Made by a program: the position numbers and the translations under genes. The notes below the pieces were generated by a model. That model did not search any database. It was not told the DNA's origin and saw only the letters and a list, made by a program, of their open reading frames with translations. From contig NZ_FNEJ01000003.1 in NCBI RefSeq assembly GCF_900100085.1, forward strand, positions 124,001-188,000: 64,000 nucleotides of DNA, given 5' to 3'. Of the stretch, positions 17,409-26,361 are shown in pieces; position 1 is the stretch's first letter, and each line of letters opens with the position of its first letter. Source of the stretch: Salipiger marinus (GTDB taxonomy: Bacteria > Pseudomonadota > Alphaproteobacteria > Rhodobacterales > Rhodobacteraceae).

Positions 17409-19194
17409 GGCTTGTCCCTCCGCCCGGCAGGGGTGCGCCCTGCGGCACGGCGGCAGCGGCAGGACCGTCGGTCCAGCGGGCCACCGTGGCGCGGTAGTCG
17501 CGCACCACCGGCGAGGGATCAAGCTCGTCGGGGGTGATGAACAGCTTGTGGGTCAGCGGACGCGAGGTCCATGCGATCAGCGCGGGCGCAAGGATCATCG
17601 GCAGGCTGACAGGCAGCAGCCAAGGCGCCAGCCCCGGCGACAGCTGCGCGGTGGCGCCAAGCGCCAGCGCGCCGGTCACCATGATCCACAGCCCCGCCCG
17701 CACGCCCTGCCGCAGGCTCAGCCAGCCTTCGGCCCGCTGGCTGGCGGGCCAGCCGCCATCGCGCCCCGACAGCACCTGCAGCACGGCGCGGGTCTGATAC
17801 ATGAGCATCAGCGGCGCAATCAGCGAGGTGAGCAGGATTTCGGCCAGCACCGACAGCGCGGCGCGGCCCCAGCCGCCAAAGCCCGCATCGCGGCGCGCCA
17901 GCACCGATTCCAGCAGAATGGCGAATTTCGGCATGATGAGCAGGCCGAAGATGCCCAGCATCAGCGCGATCATCTCCTTGGTGCGGTCCGAGGGGAAAAC
18001 CGGGAAAAGCTGATGCGGATCGGGGAAGTAATCCGGCACGGGGGCCGTGATCGCCGCGATCAGCGAGGCCACGAGGAACCCCGCCCAGAGCAGCGACACC
18101 AGATAGGCAAAGATGCCCTGCACAAAGACGAACCGGCTCCACGGCGCAAGGCCGGGCGCGGTCAGCAGGCGCATGTGCTGCAGGTTGCCCTGACACCAGC
18201 GGCGGTCGCGCTTGGCGAAGGACAGCAGGTTTTCCGGCCCCTCCTCGAAGGAACCGTTGATGGTGGAATCGACCTCCACCTTCCAGCCCGCGCGGGCCAG
18301 CAGCGCCGCCTCCACATAGTCATGGCTGAGGATATGCCCGCCAAAGGGCGGCTTGCCCTGCAGTTCCGGCAGCGCGCAGCTTGCGGCAAAGGCACGGACC
18401 CGCACGATGGCGTTATGGCCCCAGAACGGCCCCGCCGCGCCCTGCATCCGCGCCAGTCCCCGGGTGAAGACCGGCCCGTGAAAGGCCGCCGCGAATTGCA
18501 TCGCGCGGGCAAAGAACGACCGCCCGCCGATCACGCGCGGCAGGGTCTGCAGCAGCCCCAGACCGGAATCCGCCTGCATCCGCGCGATCATGGCGCGGAT
18601 CGCGGATCCTTCCATCAGGCTGTCAGCATCAAGGATCACCGCAAGCTCGTAGGCAGAGCCCGACTTGCGGAAAAAATCCTCCACGTTGCCGGCCTTGCGG
18701 CCCCGGTTGTCAGTGCGGCGGCGGTAGAAGATGCGGCCCTCGCCTTCGGTCTCCTGCAGCAGGCGCACGAAAGTGCGCCGCTCCAGATCGGCGGCCTGCG
18801 GATCGCGCGTGTCGGACAGGATCGCCACATGCGCCGCAACTCCCGCCTGCCGGATGGAGCGGTCCATCGCGGCAATGCGGGCGAAGGTGGTCACCGGATC
18901 CTCGTTGCAGATCGGCACCAGCACCACGGTGGGCGGCTGGGGCTCCTGCATTTCGGGCACGGAGGTGCGCCGCTGCGGGGCAAGCCCGCTCAGCGCCAGA
19001 CCCGCCCCCCAGGCGAGCCATGCGGTGGTGACAAGGATCAGCACCGCGCGGACGTAATCCCACAGGTCGGACCCGTCCTGCAGCGCAACTTCAAGCAGCA
19101 GCACCGTGGCTGTCCCGGCTGCCAGCAGTGAAAAGATCACCGCCGTGGCCCTGATGGCGATGGTGGAGCGACTGGGCCGCGGCAGCACGGGCAT
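17395..19194 (-). CDS. opgH: OpgH/MdoH, glucan biosynthesis glucosyltransferase
   Basis: Inner-membrane family 2 glycosyltransferase that polymerises UDP-glucose into the backbone of osmoregulated periplasmic glucans. The 599-residue chain has two N-terminal membrane segments, a catalytic domain with VVLVPICNEDP and ILDADSLMEG (DxD-type), an acceptor Asp in ILSHDYVEAALL, and the processive-enzyme box RRW (KRDRRWCQGN). Several C-terminal membrane helices follow. It is shorter than the enterobacterial MdoH of about 850 residues, matching the shorter Rhodobacter form. The start lies 11 bp after opgI. Confidence 0.93.
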   Translation of the reverse strand: MPVLPRPSRSTIAIRATAVIFSLLAAGTATVLLLEVALQDGSDLWDYVRAVLILVTTAWLAWGAGLALSGLAPQRRTSVPEMQEPQPPTVVLVPICNEDPVTTFARIAAMDRSIRQAGVAAHVAILSDTRDPQAADLERRTFVRLLQETEGEGRIFYRRRTDNRGRKAGNVEDFFRKSGSAYELAVILDADSLMEGSAIRAMIARMQADSGLGLLQTLPRVIGGRSFFARAMQFAAAFHGPVFTRGLARMQGAAGPFWGHNAIVRVRAFAASCALPELQGKPPFGGHILSHDYVEAALLARAGWKVEVDSTINGSFEEGPENLLSFAKRDRRWCQGNLQHMRLLTAPGLAPWSRFVFVQGIFAYLVSLLWAGFLVASLIAAITAPVPDYFPDPHQLFPVFPSDRTKEMIALMLGIFGLLIMPKFAILLESVLARRDAGFGGWGRAALSVLAEILLTSLIAPLMLMYQTRAVLQVLSGRDGGWPASQRAEGWLSLRQGVRAGLWIMVTGALALGATAQLSPGLAPWLLPVSLPMILAPALIAWTSRPLTHKLFITPDELDPSPVVRDYRATVARWTDGPAAAAVPQGAPLPGGGTSHAAA

Positions 19195-19205
19195 GGGCGC
19201 GCTCC

Positions 19206-19388
19206 TCAGATCCGCTGACGGGGCAGCAGCACGCGCTGCACCCAGTCATGCAGCCAGGCGGCGGGCTGGACCTCGGTCTCAACCACCTGCTCCGGCATCT
19301 CGAGCGGCGCCTCCGGCGGAGCCCAGTGCGGCTGTTCCACCAGCGCGGCTTGGCTCAGATCGCTCATGTTATTCAGTTCAGCACTCAT
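19206..19388 (-). CDS. opgI: OpgI-like small protein of the glucan operon
   Basis: A 60-residue protein between opgG and opgH, the position of opgI in the Rhodobacter sphaeroides opgGIH operon. It starts MSAELNNMSDLSQAAL, has an acidic, proline-rich middle and ends in an amphipathic basic helix (AAWLHDWVQRVLLPRQRI). No signal peptide is seen. ATG 19388 overlaps the opgG stop (ATGA), and opgH starts 11 bp after its stop, so it is tightly coupled. The name rests on position and size, not on sequence comparison. It may help OpgH assembly; function is not established. Confidence 0.65.
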   Translation of the reverse strand: MSAELNNMSDLSQAALVEQPHWAPPEAPLEMPEQVVETEVQPAAWLHDWVQRVLLPRQRI

Positions 19389-20995
19389 TCCTTCACCCAT
19401 TGATAGGTCCAGGTTTCTGTCAGTGTATGGCCGTAGCCGATCAATTCCGCCGAAAGTTCCGCGGCTGTTCCGCCGGGGGCTTCTACTTCCAGCACCAGCC
19501 GCCAGGTGTTGGTCCCTGAAATGCGGCTTACCACGGCTTCGGCGATCTCGCCGCGCACGGCAGTTGTCTGCACCTCAACTTCGGCGTCCCCCGGAAGTTC
19601 CCCCAGAAGGCCGCCTTCAAAATCGATGACGAATTTCCGCCGATCGGTGTCCTGCTCCATCCCCGAAACGCCGCCCTTGCCGACGCGGGTGCGCACCACG
19701 CGCGCCCGGTCAACCGATCCGTCACCCTCGGGCGCCAGACCCCAGCTCAGCCGGTACGAGAATTCCAGCGCCGCGCCCGCCGTGGTGTCCACATCGGGGA
19801 TCCAGTAGGCGACGATGTTGTCATTGGCTTCAAGCTTGGACGGAATCTCCACCAGCCGCACCGAGCCCTCGCCCCAGTCGCCCAGCGGTTCCACCATCAG
19901 CGTCGGGCGCTTTTCGTAATGCGCCTCTGCATCAAGGTATTCGCTGAAATCGCGGGTGCGCTGCACCAGACCAAAGCTTTTCGGGCTCATCGCCCCGAAA
20001 TAGCTGCTGGCAAGCCGCGGCGGGTTGTTCAGAGGACGATAGATGGTGGCGCCCGCCCGCGTCGTCAACACCAGCGCCTCGCTGTCATGCACCGCCGGGC
20101 GGAAATCGTCGAACTCCCCGGCATCGGCACCGCCATAAAGGAACATGGAGGTCAGCGGCGCGATGCCAAGCTGTTCGATGTCGTTGCGCAGGTACAGCCG
20201 GGCGGTCACGTCGATCTGCGTGTCGGTGCCGGGACGGATGATGAACCGGTAAGCGCCGGTCACCGACTGGCTTTCCAGCGCCGCATAAAGCGTCAGCGTC
20301 TCGGCGCCCGGCTGCGGGCGTTCCAGCCAGAAATCGCTGAAGCGCGGGAATTCCTCCCCGGCGGCAAGGCCGGTGTTCACCGCAAGCCCGCGCGCGCTGA
20401 GCCCGTAGAGCGTGCCGCGCCCCAGCGCCCGGAAATAGCTGGCGCCCAGAAAGGCCACCAGTTCGTCAAAGATGTCGGCGCGGTTCAGCGGCGTGTTCAG
20501 CCGGAACCCGGCCACGCCCGGCATGGGGGTGTCGGCGGGAATCTCCACGCTCTCAAGGCTGGAATAGTCGAAATCCTGCGTGCCGAAGGTCATCGGGCGG
20601 GACTGGCCGTCCACCACCTCGAACAGGTGCACCGGGGTCTCGAAAAGCCAGCCCAGATGAAAGGCGCTCAGGCGGAATCCCACATCCGGCTCGCGCCAGC
20701 GGGCACGTTCGGGATCAAAGCGGATGCGCTGGTAGCCGTCGTAATCCAGATCGGCCAGAAACCCCTCGATCACCTCAGGGTTGCGCGGCGGGCTCATGGC
20801 GGCGCGCGCCATCCCCTCCGACAGCAGGTCAAAGGAAAACGGGCTGCCGGCGTCTTCGGGCGGCGGCGTCGGGGCGGCAGCGTCCTGCGCGATCAGCGGC
20901 GAGGCCCCAAGAAGAGCGGGCACCGCGACCGATCCGGCAAGGCTGGTCAGGAAACGGCGACGGCTGGGCCGCGCCTGAAGGGAGTTTCCGGGCAT
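19385..20995 (-). CDS. opgG: OpgG/MdoG, periplasmic glucan biosynthesis protein
   Basis: Periplasmic protein needed for glucan backbone synthesis or branching, 536 residues. The N-terminus has a Tat-type signal (PSRRRFLTSLAGSVAVPAL) with twin arginines. Family landmarks are DYDGYQRIRFDPERARW, FGAMSPKSFGLVQRTRDFSEYLDAEAHYE (shown as landmarks FGAMSPKSFGL and YLDAEAHYEKRP), and SVRLVEIPSKLEANDNIVAYW (landmark LVEIPSKLEANDN). ATG 20995 was chosen to begin just before the signal; the frame extends to 21181 without a recognisable domain. It is first in opgGIHC. Confidence 0.93.
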   Translation of the reverse strand: MPGNSLQARPSRRRFLTSLAGSVAVPALLGASPLIAQDAAAPTPPPEDAGSPFSFDLLSEGMARAAMSPPRNPEVIEGFLADLDYDGYQRIRFDPERARWREPDVGFRLSAFHLGWLFETPVHLFEVVDGQSRPMTFGTQDFDYSSLESVEIPADTPMPGVAGFRLNTPLNRADIFDELVAFLGASYFRALGRGTLYGLSARGLAVNTGLAAGEEFPRFSDFWLERPQPGAETLTLYAALESQSVTGAYRFIIRPGTDTQIDVTARLYLRNDIEQLGIAPLTSMFLYGGADAGEFDDFRPAVHDSEALVLTTRAGATIYRPLNNPPRLASSYFGAMSPKSFGLVQRTRDFSEYLDAEAHYEKRPTLMVEPLGDWGEGSVRLVEIPSKLEANDNIVAYWIPDVDTTAGAALEFSYRLSWGLAPEGDGSVDRARVVRTRVGKGGVSGMEQDTDRRKFVIDFEGGLLGELPGDAEVEVQTTAVRGEIAEAVVSRISGTNTWRLVLEVEAPGGTAAELSAELIGYGHTLTETWTYQWVKE

Positions 20996-21212
20996 GGCAG
21001 GGGTCAGGGTCGGGTGATTCCGCAAAAGTTTGCTCCGTGAACAAGGCTGGAGCGGAATGTGGTTTCCGCATCGGGAAACACAACACCCCGTAATCAAAGG
21101 GGGTTCCCTGTAAAGCGAGGTTTCGCTGCACTGTAGCAAAACTTCGCCGAACGCCCGAAAATGTGCTGTTTTTTTGTGCATATTTTTGGCGGTTTTTCGC
21201 CTGTTGACCGCT
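20996..21212. other. Upstream region of opgG, no gene
   Basis: This 217-bp region carries the opgG promoter by position. The stretch 21150-21200 is unusually AT-rich for this genome (a T7 run, then GCATATTTTT), and could serve as an UP-like or -10 region, or as a U-rich end for the operon at 21213 transcribed toward it. No clear -35/-10 pair could be fixed by eye. Confidence 0.4.
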
Positions 21213-21848
21213 CTACCGGCAAAGTTTTGCTAGCACTTCCTGCGCTGCCTCATAAATGGGCGAAACCAGCGGGCATGGCGACAGGTGCCTGAGTCGCTCT
21301 GCCGCCTCTCCCAAGGGGCCGCCGCCGATGATGACCACCTCTGCCCCGGCGGCTGTCGCATGGTGGATCGCGGCCAGCAACGCGGCATCCAGCCGCGGCG
21401 GATCAGCCCCCAGAACGGCGGGATCGCCCTCGGCCAGAAAGGTGCCCAGCCAGCCCTCCCCGGGGGCGGCCTGCCGCATCAGCGCGTCGATGGACTCAAC
21501 CAAAGCGGGTGTGTGGGTGACCACCGCAAAGCGTCTGCCGCCCCGCGCCGCCGCCCGCGCCGCAGCCCCGCCAATGCCCACCACCGGCACGGCAAGCCGC
21601 GCCGCCAGCGCCGCCTGACCGGGATCGCCAAAGGCCGACACGATCACCGCCGCGATGCCCTGTGGCACCTCCGCCGCCGCCACCAGATCGCCCGCCTGCG
21701 CCAGCACCGCCGGATCGGTCAGCAGCGGCGGTCCGGCGGGCGCGGTCCAGCCTTCGACCTCGGGCAAGACCCGGGCGGCAATGGCCACCATGGCCCGCGT
21801 GGTGGCTTCGCTGCTGTTGGGGTTCATCAGCAGGACGGGCCTAGCCAA
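21213..21848 (-). CDS. Asp/Glu/hydantoin racemase-fold protein lacking the catalytic cysteines
   Basis: The 211-residue chain has the Asp/Glu racemase fold marks: a first strand ending in MNPNSSEATT, VIVSAFGDPGQAAL, VVGIGGAAA and VVIIGGGPLGEAAERL. In true hydantoin or Asp/Glu racemases the second and last of these carry the two catalytic Cys (as in ACFGDPG and LGCAG). Here they are Ala and Gly, and the only cysteines are near the C-terminus. Racemisation by the usual two-Cys mechanism is therefore unlikely. TTG 21848 overlaps the RidA gene's stop and is needed to keep the first strand; ATG 21827 is the alternative. It is the last gene of the importer-amidase operon. Confidence 0.75.
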   Translation of the reverse strand: MARPVLLMNPNSSEATTRAMVAIAARVLPEVEGWTAPAGPPLLTDPAVLAQAGDLVAAAEVPQGIAAVIVSAFGDPGQAALAARLAVPVVGIGGAAARAAARGGRRFAVVTHTPALVESIDALMRQAAPGEGWLGTFLAEGDPAVLGADPPRLDAALLAAIHHATAAGAEVVIIGGGPLGEAAERLRHLSPCPLVSPIYEAAQEVLAKLCR

Positions 21849-22302
21849 GCTCCACCACCGCGTCGATTTCCACCAGCGCATTGGCAGGCAGCGAGGCGAC
21901 ATTGACCGCGGTGCGCGCATGCCGCCCCGCCTCGCCGTAAAGATCGATGAACAGCTGCGACGCACCGTTGACGATGAACGGCCCTTCGCCATACCCCGGC
22001 GGCGCCGCGACAAAGCCCCCCAGCCGGATCACGCTGCTGACCCGCGACAGCGACCCCGCCACGGTCTTGATGGAATAAAGCAGGTTCAGCGCGCACATCC
22101 GCGCCGCCGCCTGCCCCGTGTCCATGTCGAACCCCTCGGCCACCGGGCCGAAATATTGCGGAACCCCTTCCCATTCGCAGATCTGGCCGGAGAGGAACAG
22201 CAGGTTGCCGCTGATCTTGCCGGGCAGGAACAGCGCGCGGGACGGCGCGGAGGGGGGCAGCGACAGGCCAAGCTCTGCCAGACGCTGTTCAATGGGATCC
22301 AT
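21841..22302 (-). CDS. RidA family protein
   Basis: YjgF/YER057c/UK114-fold protein of 153 residues, typically a trimeric imine/enamine deaminase or a related hydrolase. It has NLLFLSGQICEWEGV near the start and the C-terminal block ARTAVNVASLPANALVEIDAVVEL, with the usual Arg that binds substrate carboxylates. An N-terminal extension (MDPIEQRLAELGLSLP) marks the longer subgroup. It overlaps the amidase by 14 bp and the racemase-like gene by 8 bp, suggesting it deaminates or hydrolyses a product of the amidase. Confidence 0.88.
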   Translation of the reverse strand: MDPIEQRLAELGLSLPPSAPSRALFLPGKISGNLLFLSGQICEWEGVPQYFGPVAEGFDMDTGQAAARMCALNLLYSIKTVAGSLSRVSSVIRLGGFVAAPPGYGEGPFIVNGASQLFIDLYGEAGRHARTAVNVASLPANALVEIDAVVELG

Positions 22303-23467
22303 GGGTCTGTCCTTTCGTCATCTCGCAGGCGAGCGCCAGCAGCGCCAGATCGGATCCGCGCGGGCCGATCAGGGCAGCGCCATAGGGCGCGCCCTCCACC
22401 TGCCCTGCCGGAAACACCACCTGCGGCAGTCCCGCAAGCCCTGCCACGCATAAAAGCCGCATGGCGTGATGGCGGTAGCTGTCGAACACCGCGAGCGGCG
22501 CGTCGAGCCTGAAGGGCGCGTCATGCACCACCGGCGCCAGCAGCACGCCCTGCGGCCCCAGCCGCGCATCCAGTTCCGCAGCAAACACGGCGCGGTCAGC
22601 GCGGGCCTGCGCGATCTCTGGCTCGGTCAGCGCCTCGGCGGCGGCGACGCGCCCGTCGATGCCACGCACCAGCGGCATGGCGGTGTCGCGGATGAAGGGC
22701 AGCACGCTGTCGCGGGCATCGGCATTGACCGTGGTCAGGAAGGTCGCATAGGCGGCCTCGACCCCTTGGGGAAAGATGCTCAGCTCGCGCGCGCTCTGCC
22801 CGGCAAAGGCGCGCTCGAGCACCGCGCGCGGCGCGGGTGCAAGCTGATCCCACATGTCCGCAGGGCGCAGCAGGTCGGGCGCATCCAGCGCCACGCCCGG
22901 ATCAGGCAGCAGCACCTGCAGCGCGCGCAGCAGCGTCGCCCCGTCCCGCGCGAAGATCCCGCAGGTGTCATAGCTGGCGGCAAGCTCCATCGTGTGATCG
23001 AGCGGCAGCGCGCCATGGCTGGGCCGGATCCCCCAGATGCCGCAGAAGCTGGCGGGCGCGCGCACCGATCCGCCGGTATCCGAACCGATGGCGAGGTCCG
23101 CAAGCCCCGCCGCCACCGCCACGGCAGAGCCGGAGGAGGACCCGCCCGGGATGCGGTCGGGGGCTGCGGGGTTCACCGGCGTGCCGAAATGCGCGTTCAT
23201 GCCATACATGGACCACGCCAGCTCGTCGGTATGGGTCTTGCCCACAAATTCCGCGCCCGCCTCCAGCAGCGCCAGCGCGGCAGAGGCGGTGCGGGGCTTG
23301 ATCCCGCTCTGCGCCAGCTTCAGCGGACAGCCGCAGCCGGTGGGGTAGCCTGCGACATCGAAGATATCCTTCACCGCCAGCCGCAGGCCGGACAGCGGCC
23401 CGCTGGCGGCATGGGGCACAGGCGCGGGCGGATAGGGCATCAGGCAGTGCCAGCGATCCGCGCTCAT
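22289..23467 (-). CDS. Amidase signature family hydrolase
   Basis: Ser-cisSer-Lys amidohydrolase of 392 residues, shorter than the usual 450-500. The triad is read as Lys33 (LAVKDIFDVAG), Ser110 (PGGSSSGSAVAVAAG) and Ser134 (GSDTGGSVRAPAS). No signal peptide is seen, so it acts in the cytoplasm. ATG 23467 overlaps the upstream ATPase stop (ATGA), linking it directly to the importer. The closest functional types by length and N-terminus are AtzE- or glutamyl-amidase-like enzymes, but the substrate cannot be assigned. Confidence 0.9.
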   Translation of the reverse strand: MSADRWHCLMPYPPAPVPHAASGPLSGLRLAVKDIFDVAGYPTGCGCPLKLAQSGIKPRTASAALALLEAGAEFVGKTHTDELAWSMYGMNAHFGTPVNPAAPDRIPGGSSSGSAVAVAAGLADLAIGSDTGGSVRAPASFCGIWGIRPSHGALPLDHTMELAASYDTCGIFARDGATLLRALQVLLPDPGVALDAPDLLRPADMWDQLAPAPRAVLERAFAGQSARELSIFPQGVEAAYATFLTTVNADARDSVLPFIRDTAMPLVRGIDGRVAAAEALTEPEIAQARADRAVFAAELDARLGPQGVLLAPVVHDAPFRLDAPLAVFDSYRHHAMRLLCVAGLAGLPQVVFPAGQVEGAPYGAALIGPRGSDLALLALACEMTKGQTHGSH

Positions 23468-24438
23468 TCCGCAGCCATCCGTTCGGCGCAGACACAGGCG
23501 ACGCGGCGGCGCGGCGCCGGATGCACCATCGGCGGCAGCCCCTTCAGGCAGTCGGCATGGGCCAGCGGACAGCGCGGCGCAAAGGAGCAGGCATCGGGCT
23601 TCACCTCCAGCGAGGGCGGCGCGCCGGGAATGGCGTTAAGCCGGGCGCCCCGCGCCACGTCATGCAGGTTGGCCGCCAGCAGGCCTTGGGTATAGGGATG
23701 GCGGGCCTCCTTGATGATCTCGCGCGTGGTGCCCTCCTCCACGATCTGGCCGGCATACATCACCGCCACCCGTTCCGAGATTTCCACCGCCACGCCAATG
23801 TCATGGGTGACAAAGATCACGCCCATGCCGAATTCCTTCTGCAATTCGCGCAGCAGCAGCAGGATCTGGATCTGCACCGTGGCATCCAGCGCGGTGGTGG
23901 GTTCATCCGCCAGCAGCAGGCGCGGACGGCAGGCCAGTGCCAGCGCGATCATCACCCGCTGCCGCATCCCCCCCGACAGTTCATGCGGGTAATTGTGCAG
24001 CCGCCGGTTCGCCGAAGGAATGCGCACCCGGTCCAGCATATCAAGCGCGGTGGACATGGCTTCGGCCCGGCTCACGCCCTTGTGGCGCATCACCGATTCC
24101 GCGATCTGATGGCCGATGGTATAGACCGGATCCAGCGCCAGCGCCGGTTCCTGAAACACCATGGACACCTCGCCGCCCCGGTATTTCTGCAGCGCGCGGC
24201 CCGACAGCGACAGCACGTCGATGCCGTTCACCGTCATCTGGCCTTCGATCTGCGTGCGCTTGGGCGGCAGCAGCCCCAGAAGCGCCTTCAGCGTCACCGA
24301 CTTGCCAGAGCCGCTTTCGCCCAGCAGGGCCAGCGTTTCGCCCTGTTCCATCGCCAGCGACACGTTGTTGAGCGCATGCACCGTCCGCTTGCCGGTAAAG
24401 CGCAGCGTCAGGTTGCGGATGTCCAGCAGCCGGGTCAT
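23464..24438 (-). CDS. Dipeptide/oligopeptide-type ABC transporter ATPase (DppD-like)
   Basis: Importer ATPase of 324 residues with Walker A GESGSGKS, signature LSGGMRQRVMIALALACRP, Walker [17 protein letters not shown], and the Opp/Dpp C-terminal Cys-containing region (CSFAPRCPLAHADC) that binds an Fe-S cluster in some members. ATG 24438 overlaps the preceding stop by 4 bp; the frame reaches 24555 but that part is inside the neighbouring gene. Confidence 0.93.
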   Translation of the reverse strand: MTRLLDIRNLTLRFTGKRTVHALNNVSLAMEQGETLALLGESGSGKSVTLKALLGLLPPKRTQIEGQMTVNGIDVLSLSGRALQKYRGGEVSMVFQEPALALDPVYTIGHQIAESVMRHKGVSRAEAMSTALDMLDRVRIPSANRRLHNYPHELSGGMRQRVMIALALACRPRLLLADEPTTALDATVQIQILLLLRELQKEFGMGVIFVTHDIGVAVEISERVAVMYAGQIVEEGTTREIIKEARHPYTQGLLAANLHDVARGARLNAIPGAPPSLEVKPDACSFAPRCPLAHADCLKGLPPMVHPAPRRRVACVCAERMAAE

Positions 24439-25484
24439 GCCGGGATCCCCATGCCAGCCCTTGAATGGCCGGAGGCGGCATCGTGCAGATGGCAGGCGGT
24501 CAGATGGTCGGGCGCCCCCGGCAGGGCCCCGAGCCGGGGTGCTGCGGATTTGCACACCGCTTCGGCATAGCGGCAGCGGGTGTGAAAGCGGCAGCCCGAG
24601 GGCGGGTTGATCGGGTTCGGCGGATCGCCCGCCAGTGGCGGCACCTTGGTGCGGTTGTCCGGATCCATGGACGGCATCGCCGAAAACAGCGACCGGGTAT
24701 AGGGATGCGCCTGCTGCTGCCAGATGCTGTCCACCGGCGCCACCTCCACCACCTCGCCCAGATACATGACCAGAATGCGGTCAGAGATATAGCGCACCAC
24801 GTTCAGGTCATGGCTGATGAAGATATAGGTCAGCCCGTATTCGCGGCGCAGATCGGTGAGCAGGTTCAGCACCTGCGCCTCCACCGATTTGTCGAGCGCC
24901 GACACCGCCTCGTCCAGCACCACCAGCCGGGGCGACATGGCGAGCGCCCGCGCGATGTTGACGCGCTGGCGCTGCCCGCCGGACAGCTCGTGCGGGTAGC
25001 GGTGCGCGAAGCGGTCGGGATCAAGCCCCACCCGCGCCATCAGGCTGCGGGCGCGGTCCTCCGGCTCGTCCAGCCCCTGCACCCGCGCGCCGAAGGCCAC
25101 GGAATCCAGAATGGTCAGCCGCGGGTTCAGCGAGGCATAGCTGTCCTGAAACACCATCTGCACGTCGCGGCGCAGATCGCGCAGGCTCAGGCTTTCACCC
25201 AGCGCCTGCCCGTCAAAGATGATCTCTCCCTTGTCCTTTTCGATCAGGCCGATCAGCAGCCGCGCGGTGGTGGATTTGCCGCAGCCGGATTCGCCGACGA
25301 TGCCCAGCGTCTCGCCCTTGCGGACGCTGAAGGACACGCCGTCCACCGCCTGCACATGGGCGGTGGTGCGGCCAAGGATGCCGCCCCGGATCGGGAAATG
25401 TTTCTGCAGGTCGCGCACGATGACCAGCGGCTGCGCGGGGCCGCCCTTGTCGGGGGTCTGGGCAAAGCTTTCAGTCACGGACAT
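24435..25484 (-). CDS. Dipeptide/oligopeptide-type ABC transporter ATPase (DppF-like)
   Basis: Second importer ATPase, 349 residues. Walker A is GESGCGKST, signature LSGGQRQRVNIARALAM, Walker B LVVLDEAVSALDKSVQ-like (LDEAVSALDKSVEAQ), and the C-terminal Opp/Dpp zone has CRFHTRCRYAEAVC. Its 5' end overlaps the permease gene by 14 bp and its stop overlaps the DppD-like start. Confidence 0.93.
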   Translation of the reverse strand: MSVTESFAQTPDKGGPAQPLVIVRDLQKHFPIRGGILGRTTAHVQAVDGVSFSVRKGETLGIVGESGCGKSTTARLLIGLIEKDKGEIIFDGQALGESLSLRDLRRDVQMVFQDSYASLNPRLTILDSVAFGARVQGLDEPEDRARSLMARVGLDPDRFAHRYPHELSGGQRQRVNIARALAMSPRLVVLDEAVSALDKSVEAQVLNLLTDLRREYGLTYIFISHDLNVVRYISDRILVMYLGEVVEVAPVDSIWQQQAHPYTRSLFSAMPSMDPDNRTKVPPLAGDPPNPINPPSGCRFHTRCRYAEAVCKSAAPRLGALPGAPDHLTACHLHDAASGHSRAGMGIPA

Positions 25485-26358
25485 TCATCGCACTCCTCAA
25501 TCCGTCGCTGAGCAGGTTCAGGCACAGCGAGGTCAGAAAGATCATCACCCCCGGCAGCGCCGCCAGCCACGGGTTCACATAGATGGCCGAGCGCAGCGTG
25601 TTCAGCATCAGCCCCCATTCCGGCTCTGGCGGGCGCACCCCGATGCCCAGAAAGGACAGCCCGGCGGCAAGGATCATGCAGACGCTGGTCAGCGAGGTGG
25701 CATAGACAAAGATCGGCGACAGCACGTTGCCGATCACATGCACCCGGATCACCGTCCATGCGCTGGCACCGGTGGCGCGCGCCGCATCGATGTAATCAAG
25801 GCCGCGCACGCCCGAGGTCACCGCCTCGGCGACGCGGGTGATGGGCGGGATGAACACGATGGTCAGCGACACAAGGCTGTTGACGATCCCCGCGCCCAGC
25901 GCGCCGGAAATGGCGATGGCCAGCAGCACCGAGGGGAAGGCGAAGAACACGTCCACCACCCGCATGATGACGGTATTGACCATGCCGCCCACATAGCCCG
26001 CCACGATGCCCAGCGCGGATCCGATGAAGAACGCCAGCACCACCGGCATCAGCCCGATGAACAGCGTCAGCCGCCCGCCATAGATCAGCCGGGCCAGCAT
26101 GTCGCGCCCCTGCTCGTCGGTGCCCAGCGGATAACCGTCGGTGCCCAGCGGCTTCAGCCGGGCGATCATCGAGCCCTTGTAGGGATCGGCCAGCCCCAGC
26201 CATGGCGCAAACACCGCCGACAGGATCAGCGCCAGCAGCACCGCCGCGCAGATCATCGCCACCGGGTCGCGCAGCAGCCGCGCCCCCACACCCGCCCAGT
26301 AGCCCTGCGGCTTCTGCGCCCCGGCCCCGGCAAGGGGTCCGCTTTCCGCCAAGGCCAT
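25471..26358 (-). CDS. Dipeptide-type ABC transporter permease (DppC-like)
   Basis: Inner-membrane permease of 295 residues with about six membrane segments and an N-terminal cytoplasmic stretch. It shows LGTDEQGRDMLARLIYGGRLTL, the DppC hallmark, and the EAA loop YIDAARATGASAWTVIRVHV. The gene starts 3 bp after the other permease gene and overlaps the ATPase gene by 14 bp. Confidence 0.93.
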   Translation of the reverse strand: MALAESGPLAGAGAQKPQGYWAGVGARLLRDPVAMICAAVLLALILSAVFAPWLGLADPYKGSMIARLKPLGTDGYPLGTDEQGRDMLARLIYGGRLTLFIGLMPVVLAFFIGSALGIVAGYVGGMVNTVIMRVVDVFFAFPSVLLAIAISGALGAGIVNSLVSLTIVFIPPITRVAEAVTSGVRGLDYIDAARATGASAWTVIRVHVIGNVLSPIFVYATSLTSVCMILAAGLSFLGIGVRPPEPEWGLMLNTLRSAIYVNPWLAALPGVMIFLTSLCLNLLSDGLRSAMNVRD

Positions 26359-26361
26359 GGC

